Counted from the first letter of the stretch, positions 1 through 6,311 are shown. The stretch: DNA of 6,335 nt from Desulfobacteraceae bacterium (GCA_030642205.1 DAOWOF010000141.1:1-6335); one strand, 5' to 3'. Notes: generated by a model not told the origin, from the letters alone. A program made the numbers and translations.

Positions 1-88
1 CTAACTTTGGAACAGTTTCAAATAAAAAATAATAACTCCCTAATATAATCAACACAAAACATAAAAGCACAAACCGTTTATTATTCAT
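1..88 (-). CDS. N-terminus of a probable DUF4340-type membrane-anchored protein (partial)
   Basis: Twenty-nine codons are readable before the window ends. The ATG (88-86) overlaps the stop of the preceding GldG-like frame in an ATGA arrangement, with a GGGAG just upstream. The peptide begins MNNKRFVLLCFVLIILGS and continues YYFLFETVPKL. It has a short basic N-terminus, one hydrophobic segment at about residues 6-23, then a turn into a soluble part, which fits an N-terminal membrane anchor or uncleaved signal. DUF4340 proteins typically open this way and typically follow the GldG-like ABC auxiliary gene. The family call therefore rests on the start shape plus position and not on a domain match, because the domain lies outside the window. 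Translational coupling to the upstream frame is likely from the overlap. The function of the family is not established. The frame itself is fairly secure; the family name is less so. Confidence 0.6.
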   Translation of the reverse strand, partial: MNNKRFVLLCFVLIILGSYYFLFETVPKL

Positions 89-849
89 ATCTCCCAACGG
101 CCCCTTATAAACATCAAAAAACAACCAATCATTATTATGAAAATCGGCTCAATAATAGAAAAACACCAAAAAATAGCCGCACCCTGCTTTTTTGAAAGGA
201 AAAAAGAAGAAGGGGAAATTTTTAAGGGCCTTTGAAAAGCCTTAGGGAATGCTTCATGGTCGTTAATCATCCACGATATTGTATGCATAAGCAATTTTTT
301 GTTGCCCAGCAACTTAAAGTAGTGATTATTAGCAAATTGAGAATCACCAAAAACACAAATAGCCCAGTTGTCATTTTCTGTTTTCAAGAAACTTTTAATT
401 GGCAGGGCCTCAACCAGGACAGCAATCGGGACAGGCCTTTGCCTGTCCGGTCCTTCCTGGAAATTATTAAGAATGGTATGATTGTTTTTAGTCCAGCAGA
501 CGGCATCTGCCCTTACGAGGGTTGTGGCAATAGCTCCTTTTGGATAAAACCTGCCAAGTTCAACTGAGCGTGCAAAAGGAAAAATGGTGGAGAAATTGAA
601 TCCTCTTGTAATAGGATGTTTTTGATAATAAGAATGAGCAAGAGAAACAAACTGCTTTATTCCTAAAGAATAGGGATCTTTACTCATGATTATATTATTT
701 CTTAAAATAACCCCATAATCTTTTAGAAAATCCACCAGATATGGCATGGTAAAAGGATCAATCATCAGCAAAAGTTTTCCACCGTGCCCAATATACTGGG
801 CAATTATACTAAGTTCATCTCTCGCAAAATCTTCTTTCGCTGCAATAGA
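85..849 (-). pseudogene. 5'-truncated GldG-like ABC transporter auxiliary protein (C-terminal half only)
   Basis: The open frame from codon 849-847 to the TGA at 87-85 encodes about 254 residues resembling the C-terminal half of GldG/ABC_transp_aux proteins, periplasmic partners of an ABC exporter. In order it shows an ARDELSIIAQYIGHGGKLL stretch leading into a MIDPF motif; an HPITRGF motif followed by FPFARSV; FGDSQFANNHYF, GNKKLL and a TISWMIN block; then a C-terminal transmembrane helix (AAIFWCFSIIEPIFIIMIG) ending in Arg residues. The first three residues of the HGGKLL/MIDPF join lie upstream of the first usable in-frame start, a TTG at 771-769 inside the conserved core, so that start is unlikely to be the native one. 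An in-frame TAA sits at 852-850, and homology stops there. Family members are usually around twice this length, so the N-terminal half is missing. An intact locus would have ATPase and permease genes upstream; here there is repeat-rich DNA and then guaA. I call it a remnant. Expression of a 228-residue fragment from TTG 771 cannot be excluded. Confidence 0.7.
429..448. repeat. Perfect 8-bp stem-loop inside the GldG-like frame
   Basis: GGACAGGC (429-436) and GCCTGTCC (441-448) are exact inverse complements around a 4-nt loop, CTTT. The stem lies within coding sequence and reads in frame as part of the segment GPDRQRPVPIAV, just before the conserved region that normally carries a Pro-hydrophobic-Ala-Val run. 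It is GC-rich in an AT-rich gene and could be a small inserted palindrome that kept the frame, or ordinary coding sequence. There is no T-run on either side, so it is not an intrinsic terminator. Confidence 0.5.
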
Positions 850-881
850 TTATGGGCATTTACCTCCTGCCTGAGCGGGAA

Positions 882-896
882 TGACCTAAAAGGTCA
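882..896. repeat. Small perfect palindrome at the remnant junction
   Basis: TGACCT (882-887) and AGGTCA (891-896) form an exact 6-bp inverted repeat around AAA. On the plus strand it is followed by a T-rich run (898-914), giving it a terminator-like outline, but the stem is short and no plus-strand gene needs terminating here. It sits about 30 bp from where the GldG-like homology ends, next to a CTGAGCGGGAATGACC string resembling dispersed repeat sequence. Confidence 0.4.
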
Positions 897-903
897 GATT
901 TTC

Positions 904-933
904 TTTTATTTTTTGTTGTGCCTGCCAGGGCAT
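904..933. repeat. 30-bp direct repeat, copy 1
   Basis: This copy is identical over all 30 positions to 1376-1405, in the same orientation and 472 bp apart start to start. It consists of a T-rich left part (TTTTATTTTTT) followed by GTTGTGCCTGCCAGGGCAT. It lies about 55 bp upstream, in transcription sense, of the point where the GldG-like remnant begins. Confidence 0.9.
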
Positions 934-1000
934 GGTGGTTATGGGTAAATTTGCAAAAAACACAAGCTGATCTTTTGTAGGGAAATAATTATATGATGGA

Positions 1001-1119
1001 CTCGTAAAGGATACATCAACCGGCCTGGAGCATGCCTGCGTTCGGCACGTATAGGCAAGCGGGATAAGCGGTCAGCTCCCCCTTTGCGTGTAAAGAGGCG
1101 CAGAGTCACTTTTTACGAG
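1001..1119. repeat. Region bounded by 8-bp inverted repeats, possible miniature element relic
   Basis: CTCGTAAA at 1001-1008 has its exact inverse complement TTTACGAG at 1112-1119. Outside the left arm is GATGGA and outside the right arm is GTTGCCA, so similarity may continue imperfectly outward. The 103 bp between are more GC-rich than the surroundings and contain the hairpin at 1030-1060. No coding potential for a transposase is present, so this would at most be a non-autonomous element or the remains of one. The bounds are a hypothesis; 8-bp arms in AT-rich DNA can arise by chance. Confidence 0.35.
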
Positions 1120-1136
1120 GTTGCCAATCTTGTCAG

Positions 1137-1202
1137 GCTCAAATTTTAGTTTTTGGAATACGAAGATGTATTCCTGTGGTTTAATTTTTGCCCTTCTTGA
1201 GC
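1137..1202. repeat. Nested inverted-repeat block
   Basis: An outer pair GCTCAA (1137-1142) / TTGAGC (1197-1202) encloses an inner perfect 7-bp stem GGAATAC (1155-1161) / GTATTCC (1168-1174) with a 6-nt loop. T/A-rich stretches between the two stems can pair partly, so a single strand could fold into one long interrupted hairpin. It starts 17 bp beyond the 1001-1119 inverted pair and may belong to the same element. The symmetric layout is more than expected of plain spacer, but no function is evident. Confidence 0.5.
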
Positions 1203-1375
1203 TGAAATGAATTTAAAAATATTTAAAGGTTTTAAAGTTTAGGAAGTAATTTAAGATTAGTTAGAGATTACCATTAAATGAAGATCCAAATTTAATCATC
1301 GGATCTGGAAGAATAATATATCATAATACCAATTTAAGGTAAAATTAATTCATGATAATTGGTCAACTAAATAAT

Positions 1376-1405
1376 TTTTATTTTTTGTTGTGCCTGCCAG
1401 GGCAT
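1376..1405. repeat. 30-bp direct repeat, copy 2, abutting the 3' end of guaA
   Basis: This is an exact copy of 904-933. It begins 6 nt past the guaA stop codon in transcription sense, where an operon terminator would be expected. The TGCC/GGCA self-complementary core could form only a 4-bp stem, and on the minus strand it is followed by A residues and not T residues, so it is not an intrinsic terminator for guaA. Confidence 0.9.
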
Positions 1406-1411
1406 AGGAGT

Positions 1412-2965
1412 TTATTCCCACTCAATGGTACTTGGTGGTTTGGATGAGATGTCATAAACAACTCTATTAACACCAGGGACATTATTTATAATTCTGCTCG
1501 AAATTTTTTCCAATACCTCATATGGAACCCTTGACCAATTAGCTGTCATGGCATCCAGGCTGTCAACAATTCGTACCGCAACTACATTTTCATATGTTCT
1601 TTCATCCCCCATTACACCCACAGTCTTTATAGGCAAGAGGACAGCAAAGGACTGCCAGACCTCTTCATAGAGTCCTGCTGCCATAATTTCTTCAAAAACA
1701 ATAATATCGGCAGCCCGCAATACCCCAAGCCTTTTTTTTGTCACCTTACCCATAATTCTGATTGCCAATCCAGGACCAGGAAAAGGATGTCGTACTAACA
1801 GTTTCCCAGGTAGATTAAGCTCTCGTCCAACAGCCCGTACTTCATCCTTAAACAATTCCTTTAGAGGCTCTATAAGCTCCAGTTCCATTACCTCAGGTAA
1901 ACCACCAACATTATGATGGCTTTTGATGGTCGCCGATGGACCCTTAAATGAAACGCTCTCAATAACATCAGGATAAAGTGTCCCCTGGGCCAGGTATTTT
2001 GCCGATCCCAATTCCCTGGCCTTTTTTTCAAAGACATTGATAAAGTCCCTGCCAATAATTTTTCGTTTTTTTTCCGGATCCTTAACATCATTAAGATTAT
2101 TTAAAAAAAGCTCCGAGGCGTCAACCAGATGCAGGTTCATGGTATAATGTTTTTGAAAAAGTTCCATTACCTCTTGAGCTTCACCTTCTCTTAAAAGCCC
2201 ATTATCCACAAAAATACAGGATAGTTGGTCTCCAATAGCTTTATGAAGTAAAACTGCTGTCACAGAAGAATCTACTCCCCCTGAAAGCCCGCATATTACA
2301 CGATCATGGCCAATAATATCTCTTAATTGATTTATTGTCCTGTCTGCAAAGGAAGACATTGTCCATGTAGCCTGACAGCCACAGACCCTGAAAAGAAAAT
2401 TTTTTAAAATTGCGGGCCCATCCGGAGTATGTACCACCTCAGGATGAAATTGAACCCCAAAAAAACCCTTTTCCAAATCAGCCATAGCGGCAACCGGACT
2501 ATTTTCACTGCTTGCCAGTATTCTAAAGCCATCGGGAATTCGATTGATGCGATCTCCATGACTCATCCAGACCCTTAGCTCTTCATTTTTATTTAAACCT
2601 TGAAAAATAGTCGCATCTTTAAAAGAGATACTTGCGCTTCCATACTCCCGATTAGATGCTTTGGCAACTTCACCTCCGAGCATGTGAGTAATAATCTGCA
2701 TCCCATAACATATTCCAAAAATCGGCACTCCCAAATTTAAGACTTCAGGATCGGCTAATGGAGCGTCCTGGTCATAGATACTTGCAGGCCCCCCGGACAA
2801 TATTATCCCTTTTGGTGAGAAGGCCTGAATCTTTTGTAGGCTCATATTAAAAGGATGGATTTCACAATACACCTTTGCTTCACGGATTCTTCTCGCAATC
2901 AGTTGAGTATACTGGGAACCAAAGTCTAAAATAAGTATTTTCTGTTTATAAAGATTATTTGCCAT
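1412..2965 (-). CDS. guaA: GMP synthase (glutamine-hydrolysing)
   Basis: This cytosolic enzyme makes GMP from XMP using ATP and the amide nitrogen of glutamine, the last step of GMP synthesis. The 517-residue product is full length for the two-domain bacterial form. The N-terminal class I glutamine amidotransferase domain (about 8-195) carries the nucleophile in GICYGMQ (Cys86) and its His174/Glu176 partners in FHPE. The ATP-pyrophosphatase domain follows, with the PP-loop SGGVDSS at 228-234. The C-terminal dimerisation and XMP-binding domain has RHPFPGPGLAIRI (392-404) and ends in the conserved SSKPPSTIEWE. The start ATG (2965-2963) is preceded by a purine-rich GAGGGAAGG, with the nearest GAAGG 9 nt upstream, and the protein begins where the family begins. 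It follows guaB after a 72-nt gap in which I see no clear promoter or terminator, so co-transcription is likely. All catalytic motifs are intact. Confidence 0.97.
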   Translation of the reverse strand: MANNLYKQKILILDFGSQYTQLIARRIREAKVYCEIHPFNMSLQKIQAFSPKGIILSGGPASIYDQDAPLADPEVLNLGVPIFGICYGMQIITHMLGGEVAKASNREYGSASISFKDATIFQGLNKNEELRVWMSHGDRINRIPDGFRILASSENSPVAAMADLEKGFFGVQFHPEVVHTPDGPAILKNFLFRVCGCQATWTMSSFADRTINQLRDIIGHDRVICGLSGGVDSSVTAVLLHKAIGDQLSCIFVDNGLLREGEAQEVMELFQKHYTMNLHLVDASELFLNNLNDVKDPEKKRKIIGRDFINVFEKKARELGSAKYLAQGTLYPDVIESVSFKGPSATIKSHHNVGGLPEVMELELIEPLKELFKDEVRAVGRELNLPGKLLVRHPFPGPGLAIRIMGKVTKKRLGVLRAADIIVFEEIMAAGLYEEVWQSFAVLLPIKTVGVMGDERTYENVVAVRIVDSLDAMTANWSRVPYEVLEKISSRIINNVPGVNRVVYDISSKPPSTIEWE

Positions 2966-3037
2966 TGCTTAATGCCTTCCCTCTGCCTATTAAATAAACT
3001 TGTAGAAATATCGTTAATGGAAATTTTCACAAAATTA

Positions 3038-4501
3038 TTATTCCAGACGATAATTCGGTGCCTCTTTGATAATAATAACATCATGGACATGACTTTCTTT
3101 TAATCCGGCTGGTGTAATCTGGATAAACTCGGGATCCTTTTGCAAGGCCTCAATATCAGGGCAGCCTAAATAGCCCATCCCCGATCTCAATCCACCTACA
3201 AGTTGATAAATAGTGTCAGAGAGAGGTCCTCGATAGGGAACTCTGCCTACAATACCTTCTGGAACCAATTTTTCCTCCAGGTCCTCGTCCTCCTGAAAAT
3301 AGCGATCCTTACTGCCATCTTTCATGGCTTCCAGGGAACCCATCCCGCGATAAACCTTATATGTTCTTCCTTGAAAAAGGATTGTTTCCCCGGGGCTTTC
3401 CTCTGTCCCTCCAAAAAGGCTTCCGATCATTACTACATCAGCTCCTCCTGCCAGGGCCTTGGTAATATCTCCGGAATACTTGATTCCTCCATCAGCGATA
3501 AGGGGAATACCGGCCTTATTGGCCTCGACAGCGCAATCCATAATAGCCGTCATCTGCGGCACGCCAACCCCTGCGACTATCCGGGTTGTACAGATAGAAC
3601 CAGGACCAACTCCAACCTTAACCGCGTCAATACCAGCCTCAATAAGGGCTTTGACTCCCCCGGCTGTTGCCACATTGCCCGCCATCAACTCAAGATCAGG
3701 AAACTGAGTTTTTATCCTTTCTACAGTTTTAAGCACTCCCATAGAATGTCCATGGGCTGTGTCTATAACAATAATATCTACATTGGCATCCACAAGCCCT
3801 CGTATTCTTGCTTCCAGGTCTTCGGCAATACCAACTGCCGCACCAACCCTTAGGCGGCCAAATGAATCTTTACATGAATTTGGATATTTCCTTATTTTTT
3901 CAATATCTTTAATCGTTATCAATCCTTGAAGCCGTCCTTTTTTATCAACGATCAAAAGCTTTTCGATCTTTCTTTCATGTAAAATTGACTTTGATTCCTC
4001 AAGAGTAATGCCAATCGGCGCTGTGACCAGATTGTCCTTGGTCATTACAGTTGAAACCAATTCATTGACGTTGGTCTCAAACCTCAGATCACGGTTTGTA
4101 ATAATGCCAACAAGATTGCCATCATGAACCACAGGGACACCAGATATTTTATATTGTTTCATGATATCAAGAACTTCTTGAATCTTTCTATCAGGCTCAA
4201 TGATGATAGGATCTAAAATCATACCACTTTCAGATTTTTTGACTTTTTTTACCTCCAGGGATTGCTTTTCTATGCTCATATTTTTGTGAATAAATCCTAT
4301 CCCTCCCTGGCGAGCCATGGTAATAGCCGTTTTTGCTTCTGTTACCGTGTCCATTGCCGCGCTGACAAGGGGGATATTCAATCCAATATTCCTGGATAGT
4401 TTTGTTTTAACATCCACCTGATTTGGCAATACATTGGAATTGGCCGGGATCAAAATCAGATCATCAAAAGTATAGCCATATCGTATCTTCATGTTATTCA
4501 T
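3038..4501 (-). CDS. guaB: IMP dehydrogenase
   Basis: This enzyme catalyses NAD+-dependent oxidation of IMP to XMP, the first committed and rate-setting step toward guanine nucleotides, in the cytosol as a tetramer or octamer. The 487 residues match the usual bacterial length. A TIM barrel opens with YTFDDLILIPA and is interrupted by a Bateman module of two CBS domains (about 95-145 and 150-205), where purine nucleotides regulate the family. The barrel resumes with the catalytic loop GSICTTR (nucleophile Cys304). IADGGIKYSGD (335-345) and MIGSLFGGTEESPGE (358-372) shape the IMP phosphate site. The flap has the Arg400-Tyr401 pair in DRYFQ, and the C-terminus is SHVHDVIIIKEAPNYR. The start is set by GGAGAGG at 4511-4505. 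The gene overlaps the phosphatase gene upstream by 8 nt (4494-4501), implying translational coupling. No residue looks abnormal. Confidence 0.97.
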   Translation of the reverse strand: MNNMKIRYGYTFDDLILIPANSNVLPNQVDVKTKLSRNIGLNIPLVSAAMDTVTEAKTAITMARQGGIGFIHKNMSIEKQSLEVKKVKKSESGMILDPIIIEPDRKIQEVLDIMKQYKISGVPVVHDGNLVGIITNRDLRFETNVNELVSTVMTKDNLVTAPIGITLEESKSILHERKIEKLLIVDKKGRLQGLITIKDIEKIRKYPNSCKDSFGRLRVGAAVGIAEDLEARIRGLVDANVDIIVIDTAHGHSMGVLKTVERIKTQFPDLELMAGNVATAGGVKALIEAGIDAVKVGVGPGSICTTRIVAGVGVPQMTAIMDCAVEANKAGIPLIADGGIKYSGDITKALAGGADVVMIGSLFGGTEESPGETILFQGRTYKVYRGMGSLEAMKDGSKDRYFQEDEDLEEKLVPEGIVGRVPYRGPLSDTIYQLVGGLRSGMGYLGCPDIEALQKDPEFIQITPAGLKESHVHDVIIIKEAPNYRLE

Positions 4502-5435
4502 TTACCTCTCCATTGAAATGATCTATTAAAAGCCCTTCCAGAATACCTGATAAACAAGCTGTAAATCGGGTAAACTTAAAAATATGCAATATTTTAATAA
4601 TAAACAAAAAGCCGGCCAAGACGATATCGGCTCTTTCTAAATCCAATCCCGGATAACTTGCCCTATTGTCCAAAGACAAGGTACTTAGCTGATAAAAAAG
4701 CGAGTCCAATTGCTCCCGTTTTATGATCAAGCCATTAATCCTTTCAGGGTTGATGTCTTCCAGCGGAATATTATAAAGCATGGCTGCAAGGGTCGTTACA
4801 GTTCCTCCCGTACCAATTAAATGTTTCTCCTTGAGAACAAACCTGTTTATTGCTGTTAAGGACTTTTCCATGAAATTTGCAAGTGACTGAAACTCACTTT
4901 TAGTAGGGGGATCTGATTTAAAATATTTTTTGGATAAAACCATGGCTCCTAAGGGAATAGAATGTTTAAGGTCTCCTTTACTGGATAAAAATTCGGTGCT
5001 GCCGCCTCCGAGATCAAAAATAAGAGCTGTGGTTTCCTCTATAGCTAAGGCGGATAAAACACCTTTACCCATAAGATACGCCTCACCATGACCACTTATA
5101 ATCCTGACCCGGATTCCGGTTTGTTGATAAATCGCAGCTATAAAATCAATTTGATTCAAAGCCTCTCGAACAACTCCCGTGGCTACAGCCAGAACTGATT
5201 CTGCATTATAAAATTTAATATATTCCAGGAATTCCTTTAAAGCGCCAATGGTTCTATGAAAGGCAGGTGGAGGAATTATTAATTTGTCTGCTTGATCGCA
5301 TCCCTCTGCCAAACGAATATACACTCTCTTTCTGGCTAAAGGGGAAAAGGCATCAAATGTAGCAGACAATTTTTGTGCGACAAGCAACCTTGCAGTATAT
5401 GTCCCTATATCAATAGCCGCCAGAATGTTATTCAT
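4494..5435 (-). CDS. Ppx/GppA-family exopolyphosphatase / pppGpp phosphohydrolase
   Basis: This belongs to the ASKHA-fold Ppx/GppA phosphatases, which cut terminal phosphate from polyphosphate and/or turn pppGpp into ppGpp. Sequence alone does not settle which. The 313 residues correspond to the short two-domain form, without the C-terminal HD-like domain of the E. coli enzymes. Motifs are the phosphate-1 loop AAIDIGTYTARLLVA (6-20, usually DIGSNS), ATGVVREA (85-92), the SGHGEAYL segment with the probable catalytic Glu118, the phosphate-2 loop DLGGGSTEF with Asp141 (141-149), GTGGTVTTLAAM (208-219) and a C-terminal LSGILEGLL, where the family usually has an Arg in xREG. Core catalytic acids are kept while several flanking positions are unusual, so activity is probable but specificity uncertain. 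The ATG directly follows the TAG of the radical SAM gene and has only a weak upstream ribosome site, suggesting coupled translation. Its end overlaps guaB by 8 nt. Confidence 0.88.
   Translation of the reverse strand: MNNILAAIDIGTYTARLLVAQKLSATFDAFSPLARKRVYIRLAEGCDQADKLIIPPPAFHRTIGALKEFLEYIKFYNAESVLAVATGVVREALNQIDFIAAIYQQTGIRVRIISGHGEAYLMGKGVLSALAIEETTALIFDLGGGSTEFLSSKGDLKHSIPLGAMVLSKKYFKSDPPTKSEFQSLANFMEKSLTAINRFVLKEKHLIGTGGTVTTLAAMLYNIPLEDINPERINGLIIKREQLDSLFYQLSTLSLDNRASYPGLDLERADIVLAGFLFIIKILHIFKFTRFTACLSGILEGLLIDHFNGEVNE
4502..4511 (-). promoter_or_regulatory. Ribosome binding site fixing the guaB start
   Basis: On the minus strand GGAGAGG (4511-4505) is followed by TAA and then the ATG at 4501-4499, placing GGAG 6 nt before that ATG. 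A second in-frame ATG at 4492-4490 would be 15 nt from GGAG, so the first is preferred. The site lies inside the last codons of the phosphatase gene. Confidence 0.7.
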
Positions 5436-6311
5436 CTATTGGTTACCAATATAAAGAGATCGAAAACAACTCGCATCTTTTTTTAGTGCTTGATCAATAA
5501 AATTTAATATCTTAGTCTGATCCTCTGGCATATTACCATTTACATTGATATAATTAGTATAGTGATCACTTAAAACTTTTGATTTTACCTCAAGATTTTC
5601 AATGAGCAACTTTAGCTCTTTAAGGACATCATGAGGGGATAATACCTGAAATTTATTTTTTTTTATCTGATGTAAGAGAAGGGTATTAATTTTAGGTAGA
5701 AATGTACGCAGACGTATAAAATCAGGATTAATCGCTGTTAAAACCCGAGCAGTTTCATGGGCATGTTCAGATGTGAGCGCTTTTCCTCCAATACCCAAAA
5801 TCACATATTCGCTCAATTCAATTCCTGCTTCCTTCACCCATTTTCCTGCTTGTATCTGCTCTGCCGAATCAGTCCCCTTCTTTATACGCCTTAGAACTTC
5901 ATCATCGCCGCTTTCAAGCCCTACATGGATACGTGTCAGGCCATGCTCCCTTAATTTAATCAGGTCTGCCAAACCCTTTTTATAAATATATTTTGATGAT
6001 CCATATACGGTAATCCTGTCCAGGCTTGTAAAAATTGATTTTGCGTAAGAACAGATCTCGGCCAGATCATCAGTTGGCATTGCAATGGTGTTGCCTGCCG
6101 GGAAAAAAAGAGTACGAATTCCTGCCCCATACATTAATCTGGCCTGATCCATATCTTTTTTAATTTCCTGAGTGGATCTAACCCGATATGAAGGCCCCTT
6201 TTTGTATACCATACAAAAAGAACATTTATTATGTGGACAGCCGATGGTAGCCTGTATAAGAAGGCTGTCAGCCTCACTTGGCGGCCTGTAAATTGGTCCT
6301 TCGTAACGCAT
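5436..6311 (-). CDS. Radical SAM protein of unknown function
   Basis: Radical SAM enzymes use a [4Fe-4S] cluster and S-adenosylmethionine to start radical chemistry. Here the cluster ligands are Cys25, Cys30 and Cys33 in GCPHNKCSFC, a CX4CX2C spacing instead of the classical CX3CX2C, with an aromatic before the last Cys as usual. Further supports are PAGNT (71-75), HVGLESGDDEVLRRIKKG (129-146), which matches the SAM-contacting strand and helix of HemN-like barrels, and ILGIGG (171-176). No B12-binding domain, SPASM extension or extra Cys cluster is present; the C-terminal part (about 222-291) with SDHYTNYINVNG is a family-type cap of unknown role. At 291 residues it looks complete. The ATG at 6311-6309 is the first possible start because an in-frame TAA lies at 6320-6318; the ribosome site (AGGA, 12 nt upstream) is weak. 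It ends exactly where the phosphatase gene starts. Substrate and pathway are unknown; co-localisation with guanine nucleotide genes suggests no specific role. Confidence 0.9.
   Translation of the reverse strand: MRYEGPIYRPPSEADSLLIQATIGCPHNKCSFCMVYKKGPSYRVRSTQEIKKDMDQARLMYGAGIRTLFFPAGNTIAMPTDDLAEICSYAKSIFTSLDRITVYGSSKYIYKKGLADLIKLREHGLTRIHVGLESGDDEVLRRIKKGTDSAEQIQAGKWVKEAGIELSEYVILGIGGKALTSEHAHETARVLTAINPDFIRLRTFLPKINTLLLHQIKKNKFQVLSPHDVLKELKLLIENLEVKSKVLSDHYTNYINVNGNMPEDQTKILNFIDQALKKDASCFRSLYIGNQ

Larger units (their letters stand above)
850..1411. other. Gene-free, repeat-rich spacer between guaA and the GldG-like remnant
   Basis: No frame here has a plausible start, ribosome site and recognisable product together. 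It contains the two copies of a 30-bp direct repeat, an 8-bp inverted pair, a nested palindromic block and an imperfect hairpin at 1030-1060 (8 of 9 positions pair, counting one G-T). Weaker inverted repeats are accaatt/aattggt (1328-1334 with 1357-1363) and agatcc/ggatct (1282-1287 with 1301-1306). A GC-rich stretch at about 1021-1120 stands out from the AT-rich surroundings and includes a ctttgcg...ggcgcagag string like degenerate dispersed repeats seen in many bacterial genomes (from memory, unverified). I see no good T-tailed terminator on the minus strand for guaBA. Confidence 0.6.

Noticed and set aside
857..859. Minus-strand ATG preceded by a perfect AGGAGG (868-863) that looks like a gene start
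   Set aside because: The frame encodes only 14 residues before TGA and is not in frame with the GldG-like sequence. The AGGAGG lies within repeat-like DNA, so it is most likely fortuitous.
889..1071. A 61-codon open stretch on the minus strand containing PSYNYFPTKDQLVFFANLP
   Set aside because: It looks protein-like over a short span, but it has no ATG before the repeat copy at 933, no ribosome site and no family I recognise, and it runs through repeat sequence. It could be a gene scrap, but I cannot support it.
1282..1363. Inverted repeats 1282-1306 and 1328-1363 as guaBA terminators
   Set aside because: The stems are 6 and 7 bp, AT-rich with long loops (13 and 22 nt), and lack a clear T-run on the minus strand.
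1376..1405. Repeat copy 2 as the guaA intrinsic terminator
   Set aside because: The possible stem is only 4 bp and is followed on the transcribed strand by A residues and not by T residues.
2966..3037. A separate promoter for guaA in the guaB-guaA gap
   Set aside because: TTGTGA-like and TATTT-like strings are present, but the AT-rich gap gives no convincing -35/-10 pair with proper spacing.
3444..3458. Third partial match to the CCTGCCAGGGC core of the 30-bp repeat
   Set aside because: Only 11 nt match, and it lies in the guaB codons for Ala-Leu-Ala-Gly-Gly, so coincidence is sufficient.
3203..3853. Long plus-strand open frames opposite guaB
   Set aside because: They are antisense to a fully conserved guaB, lack family features and show low-complexity shadow translation.
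5438..5450. Near-palindrome ATTGGTTACCAAT at the radical SAM/phosphatase junction as an operator
   Set aside because: It lies within the last codons of the radical SAM gene inside a tightly packed operon with no promoter evidence. Six-base arms are easily found by chance.
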